Below, in pieces: positions 14,229-25,900 of a stretch of 64,000 bases of DNA (positions are counted from its first letter, which is position 1; each line of letters starts with the position of its first letter). Where the stretch lies: the NCBI GenBank assembly GCA_035610365.1, contig CM069432.1:70994520-71058519 (forward strand). Direction: 5' to 3'. The position numbers and the translations under genes are program-made. The notes below the pieces were generated by a model. The model ran no database searches. It saw only the letters and a program-made list of their open reading frames with translations, and was not told the origin of the DNA. This DNA is from Aquatica leii. Its lineage: Eukaryota; Arthropoda; Insecta; Coleoptera; Lampyridae.

Positions 14229-14745
14229 TTGTTTTTGTTTATAGTGGAGTTTTCACGGGTTGCATTCGTAATACAATTTTCCATTCTGGATAATCACCTA
14301 ATCAAGGTGTTAGTTGCAAACAATTACAATAGAAAAAGTATTAAACAATCTATTACAAGGTTTACGTCTACCAAACCAAAAGTAACAGAAGAATTTATGT
14401 CTCAACCAGTGTCTATCGCTTATCTACCCTATGTCAAAGGTACCACGGACCATATAGGAAAAATGTCGCTTAAACACAACATTCTTACTCGGTTTTCTTC
14501 TTAAATTAGGTCAACTTCTAAATTTGGTGAAAGACATTATTCCTATTGAATCTGACGGCGTTTATAGCATTTCTTGATCTTGGAGAAACCGGCAGAAGCG
14601 TGGTAATTCGTATTAAGAAGCATCATCATCACGGTGCAATCAATCAGTTTGGTCCGGGCTCTGAAGATGTCTACTGCGACGTGTGACAAAAACTCAACAT
14701 GTGTGATAACGACAACACGGGAATAAACCAGAGTAAAAAATTGCA
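14229..14745 (+). pseudogene. Penelope-like retroelement fragment (linker and GIY-YIG endonuclease)
   Basis: The open part (14,229-14,504) shows a stretch typical of the C-terminal part of Penelope-like elements: Leu-Pro-Tyr-Val-Lys-Gly-Thr-Thr-Asp-His-Ile-Gly-Lys, then Leu-Lys-His-Asn-Ile. After a frame change it continues with Val-Lys-Asp-Ile-Ile-Pro and Asp-Gly-Val-Tyr-Ser-Ile, then Gly-Glu-Thr-Gly-Arg-Ser followed by Arg-Ile-Lys-Lys-His. In this family Val-Tyr and Gly-Glu-Thr-Gly-Arg-Ser belong to the GIY-YIG endonuclease that nicks target DNA. The residues usually lying between these two motifs, including the CysGly-Tyr-Ile part, are missing, so the nuclease core has an internal deletion. 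No reverse transcriptase domain is visible upstream. This is a truncated, dead copy lying in the hth intron. Confidence 0.75.
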
Positions 14746-15639
14746 TTGTCTATTTTTGTTTAATTTTTATGTTTATGTCGATCTTCTTACACTTTAATAA
14801 ACTTTCACTTTAGTTTTATTAGCTAAACTACCTACAGTTTTATTACAATTACACATTATTGCAGTAATTTCATTGTGTCCAAGTATGTAAATTACTCTAT
14901 TTTCTCAAATTCGCATTTGCTGCTTGATCTAATTTCCAATCACTACTCAATTTTTTCGTTAGTATTAGCTAGAAACCACGTATAATATTTGATCACTTTA
15001 ATATCCGTCTTATTTTTACTTAGGGTTTTCATCTCTTTTTCATTTATTCTCTAACTAAAAATCAATTTTTTGTTTTAGGTATTTTTTCCATTATTTTGCA
15101 TTTTTTTTCTCTTGTTCTTTTTGATTTTCGTCTCTACATCTACTATATTCTGCTTTGAATTTTGATTGTTTTTGATTTTGTTTCTGTTTTTATTTTATCT
15201 TCATGAAACTGTTTTTTTTTGGCAAAATTTTTTTATGTCTTTAGTTTGTAGATGATATTATTTGTTACTTGTTTTTGTAGTTTTTTATTTTTCTTTTGCT
15301 TTTTATTATAGTATTGTTTATCTTTGTTATTTAATTTTTACGTTACCGTGTTTTTTATTGTTTTTTCTAATTTAAACCTTTCTCATTGTTTTTTATCTGA
15401 TTCTTATTTCTGTATTAGTTTTTTTTGCCCTCTAAGCTGTTTGTTGAAAGTATTCTTGTTATAAGTACAGTTTTTCTATTTTATCGTAAATTGATCTTTT
15501 TGACGTAAACTCTACCATTTTTGACAGTTACGATAGATTTATATATCTGTAGTCCAGAGGTACTAAGTCACAAAAATAAAATTTTACAGGAGCACCAAAT
15601 AAAGAAAAAAATGCTTTACCCGCGTTAAACCTATTTAGT

Positions 15640-17007
15640 GAAATGTGTATAGTAGTCATAAAAATACTTATACTTATAAAATATAGTATGTTGAAGATTC
15701 TGGTAGAAAGCATGGAAAGTTTTTGGCAACCGCTGTAATAAAGTTTGAAGATCTTTGTATTATTTTTCACTTATTGATCTCGGGGAATCTTTAATAATGA
15801 GAATTTCATCTGGAAAAATTGACCTACGTGATATTTTAGTAAAATTAATCACTTCAAATTCTCGCTGTATGAAATTTTTTTTTTCAAAACAAACTTGAAT
15901 ATAAACTACTTGTGATATTTTGAAATCTTCTCTATTTTCTGTCTTTTTTCTGAGCATAAACGCTGAACTAGGATCTTCAGTGAGAGATATAAAATTTTTG
16001 AAGTCATTTATTTGTCTCTTTTTATTACAGAAAATAGATTTTTACTGCTAGACTAATTGCTGCCACTCCCATGGCGGCATTGTTTGAAATTTTGGCCCTT
16101 TTCTTCTCTTTCTATTAGATTGTGATTACGGTCTTAAAAAATATTTATGATTTATGACGTTTAATGTAGGTATACAATTTGAAATAGAGAAGTTAAAATG
16201 TAGTATATGTCTTTATTTTGCAAAGGACAGTTTTCCGACCATATTGTTAGTTTGTCACAGATTCAGCAATCGCTGTTGAAGCTTATTTAAATAAACAAGA
16301 ACTAATTTCATTTCTGTTCCTACCAGCCACACTTTCATCCCACATGCAACATATTAGATTTTGTAAGTATCTTTTATTCTATAGTTGAATGTTCATAGTT
16401 TTAGGGAGTTAAAGCTTTGAAAATTTGTCAAACTAGGAGTAGGTAAGTAAATACTTTTTTAAATGAACTCTTATAACTCTTATAAGCTTAATTTTTGAGT
16501 CATTTTGAATGTTTCTTTATCTACTTTTTTTAATGTATACTTATTGCTAACGTCGCTCAAATGCTCAGCATGTTTGGTGTCGTTAGTCTTTTGACACACT
16601 CTTTCAGCTTTAAAACATACTTATCACATTTATCACATGTATCGTTATCAAAAATTTTAAAAGAATAATTACATTTTGTGTTAAATATGTCAGTATAGCT
16701 GAGGGATATCATCCTTAGTGTTCCTTGACATAGCATGTCTTCTTTGCACATTTAGTGCATTCGGGAAATATTTAAAATGCTATCAAGGTATTTGTTGTAT
16801 GATCTCTTCCTACTATATTGTGATTCAACAGTAGGAAATTTTAAAATATGGTTTCTTATGCTATATTTTACCACAGATAAAATTTTATTTGGTGGAACTT
16901 TTCTTCCACGTTTATCTACCAAACCTTCACTACCTTTTTTAGATAAGGCTGTAGACACAAACGTTTCAGAAATTGCTAAGGTGGCTAAGAAAAAAGTTTG
17001 ACATACC
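15640..17007 (-). pseudogene. Decayed multicopy insect gene with DDE-transposase-like layout
   Basis: Minus-strand pieces fall in a consistent order. About 17,007-16,752 gives Val-Cys-Gln-Thr-Phe-Phe-Leu-Ala-Thr-Leu, then Asp-Lys-Arg-Gly-Arg and Phe-Pro-Thr-Val-Glu-Ser-Gln-Tyr. 16,751-16,557 gives Tyr-x-x-Ile-Phe-Asn, then a Cys-x-x-Cys-Asp-Lys-Tyr cluster. About 16,360-16,230 gives Trp-Asp-Glu followed by Asn-Glu-Ile-Ser-Ser-Cys-Leu-Phe-Lys-Tyr. 15,957-15,660 gives a basic stretch, then Leu-Pro-Lys-Thr-Phe-His-Ala-Phe-Tyr-Gln-Asn-Leu. I know this order from an abundant, mostly uncharacterised protein family found in many copies in aphid and beetle genomes; the layout suggests a transposase, but I cannot name the superfamily. 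Frameshifts separate the parts, so the copy is dead. Confidence 0.55.
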
Positions 17008-17329
17008 TTAACTTATATATTATTTACAAAGAAAAAAATTTCTTGATTAAGGTTTTTTGATCTGATCTTTCCCTGTACTTTTGCGTTTTTTTTAGATTTC
17101 CGTTAACTGTACACATGAAACAACAAAATATCTTTTATTATCTATTAATTTTGATGGTAGCCAAAGTTTAAAATTATTTTTTCGTTTGGTTTGAATAACA
17201 ATATGGTCCTAAAGATTCAGTCTTTTGTGTGTAGAAAAATATTCTTCCTCTGCAATTTTTGTATGAACGATATTAGATTCAACCATACCAAAACAAGTTT
17301 AAGGAAGCTTGTAATTTTTTTCGTAGGTA

Positions 17330-19984
17330 GTAGAGTAAAGTCGCCTATTGTGGAATAGGTTCTTAATGTGGAATATGCGATTATACGCCGAACTATATGT
17401 GCCATCTAATTACTAATCAGCGCATCAAACGCCCCTCTTAAATCGTTTTTGTACGTCGGCCACTGCGACACGACTAGCGTTAGTTGTTAAGTGGTATCGA
17501 AGTAAACCTCATTTCAGTTAGAACCGACTTTGTCACACGTGGTAACAAAAAATATTGTGTTTTCGTTGTTTGTTATTGAAATATTGAAGGTAAGTTATTT
17601 TGTAGGGTTAAAGTAGACAGTAGGGAGGTTTAAGTATGGTGAATGTTTAAAACCAGTAACCATTATAGTTTCCAGTATGTTGATCTGAAAAAAAAATTAA
17701 AAGTCTCCTATTGTGGAATAGCCAAGGGGACCCAAATGTGAAATAATCCAAATTACGAAACTATTTTTAAAATTCATTGTTTCAGAAAAATGTCGTTGAA
17801 AAGGGTTGAGGAACAAAAGTGGAGAGAAGAGGATATGAAAAATGCCGTAACAGCATACGAACTCGTGCAATGGGTTATTTAAAAGCTGCCAAATATTATA
17901 ATGTACCGCGTTCCACATTATTTAGGTACTGCAAAGGTGACAATGATGTCAACGACGTTAAGAAGAAAACATTAGGAAGAAAGCCTATTTTATCAGAAGA
18001 ATTAGAAGCTAAACTCGTTGACTACATCCTTAAGATGGAAAAACAATTTTTTGGATTAACCAGGAGAGATGTCCGTTCTCTTGCATTTCAGCTGGCCAGA
18101 CGTAATAATGTTCTTAATCAGTTTTCACTATTGCAGGAATCTGCAGGTAAAAAATGGCTAAAGGGGTTTTTCAAAAGACATAGCGATAAAATTAGCATAA
18201 GAAGACCCACGGGGACATCAGTTGTCAGAGCCGCAGGATTTAACAAAGAAGGTGTAAATATGTTGTTTGACATACTGGAGAAAGTTATGGAAAAAAAGAA
18301 ATTTTTTGCTAAGCAAATTTTCAACGTGGATGAATGTGGCATTTGTATCAACCAATCTAAATGTCCCCAAATTTTAGCAATAGAAGGCAAACGACAAATT
18401 GGAGCTCTGACTTCTACAGAACGGGGATCTCTAATAACTGTTACGATGTGTATGAGCGCAGATGGGATATTTGTACCACCGATGATAATATTTCCTAGGA
18501 AGAATTGCAACGAACAACTAAAAAGGGTGCTCCACCTGGTTGTTTATTCAAATTTCATCCATCAGGGTGGATTCAAATGGATCTATTTACTGCTTGGTTT
18601 GAGCACTTTATATCGAATATGTTCATCCGTCTGAAACCAACCCCGTCCTTTTAGTGTTAGACGGACATAACGCACACACAAAGAATCTTGACGTGATAAG
18701 CAAAGCTAAAGAAAATTTTGTCACAATTATTTTCTTGCCGCCACACACTTTGCATAAAATGCAACCACTAGACAAAACAGTTAAAAACGTTTTATAACGA
18801 AGAAATAAGGATATTTTTACAAAATAATCAACGGCCTGTTTCCCATTTTGACGTGTGCGAACTTTTTGGTAGGGCATATTTGAAGACTCAATCGGCAGAA
18901 CGAGCCGTTAAATGATTCGAAACGACTGGGATTTATCCTACAAGAAGAAACATCTTCAACGACAAGGATTTTCTAGCCGTTAAACACCAAGATGTTGAAG
19001 ATCCTCCAACAGCCCGTAATACAACCACAGAGCCACTCCTCAGCAACGCAGAAAAAGAAAAGGAAAACCGAAATGAAAATGTGTCGTTAGTCATTAATCC
19101 TGAGGATATTGCACCAATACTCAATGTAGAAAAAAGTAGGTACCTGAGAAAGAAAAGCAGGCACAGCTAAAATAATAACTTCAACGCCAAATAAGGAAGA
19201 ACTGGAACAGTCTCTAAGGGTGAAAAATGAAGAATCAGCGACTAAAAAGACGGACATGTGTCCTTAAAAGAAAAGTGTTTTCCGAAAATCCAGGTTGTAG
19301 TTTAGTCCATAAACGTAGTTCTGATAAGAATAAAAGAGCAACTAAAAGTCAAATGAAAGATGTGTCATCAGATGACGAGTCGTCTGTATCGAGCATGTAT
19401 GTGCACGATTCTTCAGACGACTTGTTTCCTAAACAAGGATCCAATCCCAAGAAAGACGCTTATTGCCTTTTTTTGTGAAGCTAAGTACTCAGATATGACA
19501 ATCAAGGGGAAATTTGGATTATGTGCATAATGTGCTCCTGTTGGGCACGTGAAGAGTGTGCCGGAGTTGAAAAGGAACCATACGTTTGTGATTTTTGTCG
19601 TTAGTTTTTTTGTATCTATCTTTGTGTTCATTTGTGTTTTTTTGTACCTGTCTTAGTGTTGATTTGTGTTTTTTTGTATCTTTAATATATAGTTGCTTTC
19701 TTGATTTACTGTTTTCTTTGAAAGACTAAAAAATAACGGTATTTCACTGTAGGTGCGTAGGTATTCCACATTAGGAATCCATTTTTAAAACTCTACTAAA
19801 CTCTCTTTTTGCATTCTAAATTTTTTGTCGTTTGTACTGGATTATATATTTTTGTGATATTATCTACATATCTTAGATACTTGGATATACATGTACAAAA
19901 AAGGTTAAGAAATAATTTTGAAATTTTCATTTTTTTTTCTAATTAAAACAAAATGGTGTTCCACATTTGGCGACTTTACTCTAC
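17330..19984 (+). mobile_element. pogo/Tigger DNA transposon, 2.65 kb, TA-flanked
   Basis: Inverted ends GTAGAGTAAAGTCGCC occur at 17,330 and, as the complement, ending at 19,984; each is bordered by TA (17,328-17,329 and 19,985-19,986), the target duplication used by Tc1/mariner/pogo elements. Inside is a broken transposase gene on the same strand. A short motif, TGTGGAA with flanking TA-rich bases, recurs near both ends (about 17,349, 17,364 and 17,712 on the left; about 19,766 and 19,960 on the right as its complement) and probably marks transposase binding sites. A possible 5' UTR intron runs from GGTAAGT near 17,589 to TTTCAG at 17,785. The element lies inside the hth intron in the same orientation. 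Confidence 0.85.
17790..19604 (+). pseudogene. pogo/Tigger (DDE_1) transposase with C-terminal Cys-rich finger, broken
   Basis: Reading starts at ATG 17,790, just after a TTTCAG. In order it shows a pipsqueak/CENP-B-type helix-turn-helix (Met-Gly-Tyr-Leu-Lys-Ala-Ala-Lys then Val-Pro-Arg-Ser-Thr-Leu-Phe-Arg-Tyr), a second helix-turn-helix region, and the DDE_1 domain. The first catalytic Asp is in Phe-Asn-Val-Asp-Glu-Cys-Gly (about 18,320), the second in Leu-Val-Leu-Asp-Gly-His-Asn-Ala-His (about 18,655), the third in Leu-His-Lys-Met-Gln-Pro-Leu-Asp (about 18,770). An acidic linker follows, then a Cys-rich PHD-like finger (Trp-Ile-Met-Cys-x-x-Cys, Cys-Ala-Gly-Val-Glu-Lys, Cys-Asp-Phe-Cys) ending at TAG 19,604. 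At least four frame changes or stops occur (near 17,855, 18,525, 18,640 and 18,797, and again before the finger). The longest clean piece is 17,819-18,634. All three catalytic Asp codons survive, which suggests fairly recent decay. Confidence 0.85.
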
Positions 19985-19986
19985 TA

Positions 19987-22900
19987 ATAAGTCCATGTGC
20001 ACGGGACAGCACAATACTAAGTCCATTGTTGACACTTGCAGAAGGTTGAGTATAGTTTACCCTTGAATACAGATGTGACCTTTTCTAAGCGAATAACTCA
20101 GCAAAAACTGAAATATCTGTAGTAGAGAATTTTTTTTCTAATATAGCATCAAAATAGATATATCTTAATATAATAAAGTACAGTTTACTTCTGAGGTTCA
20201 GATATGTATCTTCTATTCAAGTTTCGATTTAGAATTTGTTATCTAGTAGTATCTTAGTTTTTTATGCATAAATTGTGTACATCTAACTAATTTAATAGTA
20301 AATTTAAGTTGACACTATTTTGATCAGTGATTTTTACTTAACTGCCTTATAGTTTTTCTTTTTCTACTTTTCCAGTATAATTTTAATTTCATATTTTAAA
20401 ATTGTTTTATATACGGTTTTTTTCTTTTGTTTTCTGTTCTTCTTTATTGTGTTCTGATGGTGCATGATGCTTATTAGGCAGAATTTTTATTATTTTGTGT
20501 TAATATACTCTTTTTAACCTTTTTGTTAGTTATGCAACCTATTTTTTGAAATTCGTTGAGTTTATAATAGTTGTATCGATTGTAATCTTTTTCTTCACGT
20601 TTTTCATAAGTTGTCAGAGTAAAAAAACAATTTTATGAACAAGACTACATTATTATTTTCACTGACTGAGACAAAAATTATAGATAACAATGAGTTTTTT
20701 TTAATGAATAGAAGACTAAATTTTTTGGAGATTAGTCAAGTAAACTATCGAATTAAACAAAACCAAATTCAATTTAATTAAAATGTCTACAATTGATTTT
20801 GCTAATCTACGATCACCTACTATATTAGATTGTTTTAGAGTAAAAGCATTATTACATTTTTTTCTTAAAAAAAAATTGTACCATGTCTATGCTTTGCAAA
20901 ATAGACTTAAAAAAGTAGAAAACCTACTTGGCAATGATTCTAAATCGTTTTTATGACAGTTTTTGGAAATTTTTAGGTAAAGCGGGTTTCTAACTTATTT
21001 TTATAAATATTAAATAAAAATTTTATTTATTCAAATAATCGAAAATATGATGTTGCTAATTAATAGTATAGTTCAGTTCAGAAACGTTTACGATGATGTT
21101 ATCCACACCAGAAACGATTAAGATTACTGAATATTTCTTGTTGACATTTTTAATATACATAGTAACAATATACATGTTTCTTTAATTTTACCGAATCTAA
21201 TACAAATCCATTGGACAATTATGTTTTCGTAAGATAATTACAAACGTGTAAAAAATAGGTCAAGATGATTGGAATAAAATACAAAACGTTATAACGTCTG
21301 ACGTTAATTAGAAAACAGTAACATGAAGAAGTAGAGGAAAGTCGGTACAAAAAACGTAAAATTGCCCTTAAAGTTATGATTGGTATTCCGTAGAGAATTT
21401 GATTTTTTTTCAAAATAAAAGTTTTGGAATGATTTAAAGAAGTATATCCGGAATAGAAATGGATTGATTAATCGCAGTAATTTCCGAACAGCTTTCCGTG
21501 CTAATTAGATCTAGTCCCCTAGCACGCTGCAAATGAGATTACGGCTGGAAATGGCGTTCGCCACATCGAACGCGGAGCACACGCGTTAATTGTCATTGAT
21601 TTTTATAATACAATTATGTTCGTGCACTATTTATCATATGTACATTTTTGTTTTGCACGATTTCACTTACGACAAAAGTTATTCTGTTCTTATAAAGTCG
21701 CCATTTTCTTATTCAATTACTTTGAACAATAGCTACTTCAATTTATAGCTTTACTGTTGCGGAAAGTTTCAATGTTGGTGTATTGTAATTGCTTTTTGAA
21801 AATTATAAAATGCTTAACTCAGATTGGTAATGGAAATGTCAGGCAAACATTAGACAAGAAACTTGTGGTGCAGTAATTATACCTTACTCGGGAAAATTAA
21901 CCATTGGGGAGTAAGTATATCTTAGTAAGCATTTAGCTAATTGCGATCTGCGCGAATTCAGCGGAAAGCCCCCATGTTGCGAGCTTATAATTACTGTCCA
22001 TTTACAGACACCTTAACGATTCCTCTGAGACCATGTTATGTTACTACCCTACTTCAAAGGGTTGTAATCAGGACAAATCGCTTTCATATTTACTCGCGAT
22101 ATAAAATAAACGAATTGCATTAAAGAACTGTGATCGGGCTGTACTCAGTTGTTTCACAACGCAGGTCGTTATCGCTCCTCCAGTCCCTATTTTCATTTCT
22201 CCTGCAATAGTTCATTAAAAAGGTGTTTCAGAGGCTATTTGGTAAGCTATTAGGTGCCCTGATATTACTCCTCGGAGAGCTATTCGCCGCCGGCAGCTTC
22301 CGCCAACAATGAACTCACCAGTAAATTGCGACAGTAGATGAGACAACGGCTATCGCCACTGCATTCACATTGATATTTGAAAGCAGGTACTCGAAATTAA
22401 GCAATTCATGCTGTGGAAGCTACAGACGTAAGTAATGTCGAAGGGCAATTCAGTCGTTCGAAGTTGATAACGGCTCCCCTTGCTCAACGACAATTTATCA
22501 CCAAGACTAGTGCAGCATTAACCCAGGTGAACCCCACACGCGCACAAGACAATGTCCCCAAGCGGTAATGGTATGGAGCAATGAAAAATGATGATGACAT
22601 GGACTCGTGAAAAACGAAAAACTCAAGGGAGAATAGTTACCGCGCGATCGAAGTACACAGAAATAGAGAGCTTCATTCAATCTTGTGATAGTAACCATAT
22701 TCTTATTTCTTATAGAACTGTTAAAAATAAAATTTTGCATTAAAGCTTTTTGTTCTCTGATTAAGAGTTTACGGAAATCATACAATGCTCGCTCTTAGAG
22801 CTGTAACAATAGCGAGTAGATATCCAAGTGAGTGGAACGGCTCAACGTCACGGCCAAGTGAAGCACGTATGTAGCGGCCATTTCCGCGGAGAGCAGACAG

Positions 22901-25900
22901 TAATCGCCCTCTTCAGGCTCGTAAACACGCTAAAATGACCACCGAGACACTGCGGGATGGCTCTTAATGGATTCCGGTTTCGATCTATGTCGTTCGACTT
23001 TGCCGCACTATACTTCGAATTCTAAGTTTCTTTTGCAAAATTAATGCGACAATTCCTTGAAAAACCGTATCTTAGCTTTACAATAACTATTACACTCATA
23101 AAATTTTACAGCATTGACATTATGGACTAAAGGACACCCGTTAATGCTGCACTTTATCATTTTATCAAAAGTCTTCACTAAAAGATTTAAATTTATAGTT
23201 GCGAAGTACAATTCATATATCTTAACTTTGCGAAAATCTTATGAAAATTGAATAAAAAAATTTTAGGTCGATTGTTATTGTATGTTGTAAGTGGAGTGTG
23301 TAATATTATGGCGCATTTTACATTGAATATACAGTAACTCAAAAAATATTTCGAGTTCCTTTAGCGTAATATTTCTGAAAACGAAGCGATGCTTTGGTCT
23401 CTGAGGAAATCATTGGAAACGCAAGTTTAAGATATATTTGATTTTGATTTAATACACAACGCATACGTGGTTTGTATTAGAAAGAATACTCAAAATCCGT
23501 ACATCATTTTTGCGGTTTAGTTAGTACGAGGTAAGATAGTGGAAACTTTCTCATTTACCGAAGGTACAACCAAAGCTTTTGGGAAATTGGATATATTATG
23601 GTTGAAAATTGAAAAGAATGTTGAATGCAGGCAACGAAGGTCGAAACTTAGTAGCATCAATACATCACTGGTTCGGGGATTACCGCTCTTTCCATCTACC
23701 ATGATACGTTCTTTATACGGCGGCCGCGTTTTCAGGCCGGCCGGTTCGAAGTGGGAAAAGCCTCATAAATAACGCTCAACCTGGCGTGTCGCGTTCTCTG
23801 TCGCACCCAACGTTGCTTCACTCCCTAGCGAAATACGTGAAAAAAGTGAGAAGCGAGTGGGCAGGCAATAAATAAACAGCAGACGTGAGGGTAACAGGAA
23901 AACTAAAAATATAACGATGAAGAGCAGGGAAATGACAGAAAGTGGAATTGGAATCTGTCCCTCGACTCATTTATGGCTAGAAATGCAGTTTTCATTATAC
24001 TCTATCAATCAAACGGTTTTTTAAAGCCATCCTGCTATCATCGGAAGTTTGACGTATTCATTTCTTACATGCAGACGCAGACAATATTAAACGCCTAAAA
24101 CGTCGTAACCACAACCGCAGTAGTTAAAGCGTGGTTGTTATAGGCAAGTATTACTTGTTATTAAGAATAACAGCTTGCGTCAACATTTTCTCTCAGATAC
24201 TCACCACTAATTATTATTGCCACATGACTGACCTTTTCCAACTACCGAGTAAAACGCCACTTCTTTAGCTACATCGAAACGGCACTCTAATGTATTTTCT
24301 TCAAACAAGTCGCATCGAACGTAACACAATAGGTTATTGTTCCAGCCGTTACAACATTGATACAATTGAACAGCGTACCTACTACGTGTATTATATCTTA
24401 CTGCAGGGAAAACATGCGAAACCTGTCAAAGCGCGGATCGACACAAAGGGTTTTCTATATTGTATATGAAACTACACCCTTTAATGTCATTATCATTAAC
24501 ATATTGATGCTGTATCAACGTATTATTACCTCTGTTTAATTACTTTAAAAATAAAATGTTTTGTGTGTGCATACGGTAACAGAAATTTACGACTGTGAAA
24601 CCTACAAACTGCTACAAACTAACCATATGTAGATACGATTATAATAAAACGTTCAAACCACATACAAAACCTGCCAATTATGCATGCGGTTTGTGTGTTA
24701 TGGAAAAACCATACACTCAATAATTCAACTGCGGCAAGAATAATAAACTGTTCATTTCTCCGGTGTCAACTTATCAATTAGATATAGTTACAAGTCTTTT
24801 TCGATAACCACATAATTTAAACTGTCACGAAGTTTTTATTACAAATGTTACAATAAACGCATTTTATTTTTTACACTTCCAATTGATATTTTTACGATTA
24901 CAATTCTACTCAAGGATTTCCTTCTTTTTAAAATGCGATTGAACTTCATTGGATTAAGAGATAAAACGAAATAAAAGTAGGCTATTTTTTATGTACGTAT
25001 GTAAACGTGAACAAAAGTAGGGTAGCGTTGGAAAAATTTGGTAATTACATTTTCCATTGGAGTATGTCAGCTCGCTATGCAGATCACATTTTAATGCAAT
25101 TCCATCCATTATTCTGGCAGGCCATTAACACCCGCCCTGATGCAATTTGGATTGTATAGAGCGGTGTAGATTCGGAAAGCTATCTGCTTTATTTGGCTAA
25201 CAAAGGCAGCAATCCGGCGCGCTGATGACATTACGGACGACACTGCCAGACCCTGAAGAGGCTAATGCAAGTTAGCGGCGCGCTAACCTGTCTAGTTATC
25301 CTGGTCGAGGGCTTGATTTGTAACCGGGCTCATACACAGCATAAACATGCAACTTGACTTTTTAATCCTTTTATGCGGCAAAGCTATTATATTGTGTTTT
25401 TATAGCTACACTAGACGTTTCCCCCAACTACGCTAACAAAGCTTATGAGAATGTTTTTCCTACAATAAACGTCAAAATATTGTTACTAACTACGAATATC
25501 GCATTTCTCTAAAAAAAGCATTGAGAATATTTTGACAATAAATATGTCTACTATGAAAAAGGTTTTTAACGGCAGTTCTACTAAAAATTGCAGCGGCGGT
25601 TAATAAAACTTATTAAAATTTTCTGTGTTAGGAATAGCATGTTTATAAAGGCATCGGTAAAAAGCAACAAAATTAATAGTTCGGCGGGGTTCTTGAGTGG
25701 TTCACGAAAAGTTTGCATTGCAGATTTTCAATTAGGCAAAGGGAGTGTATTTTTGCACTAACTTAAATTATCATATCGTTTCTTTGCTTTATAACTAGTC
25801 GGTTGTGTTTAGGTACATATTTAATTGCTACGAAATCCGATATTTAACGCGCACGATATACAGTTATTTGTAGATTTGTTGAGCATGACAATCCAATAAA

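Noticed and set aside
18118..18510. 130-codon minus-strand frame
   Set aside because: It is antisense to the clean part of the pogo transposase, whose motifs are unmistakable on the plus strand.
20782..20957. Short plus-strand frame starting Met-Ser-Thr-Ile-Asp-Phe
   Set aside because: Under 60 codons, not recognised, and in AT-rich DNA without supporting context.
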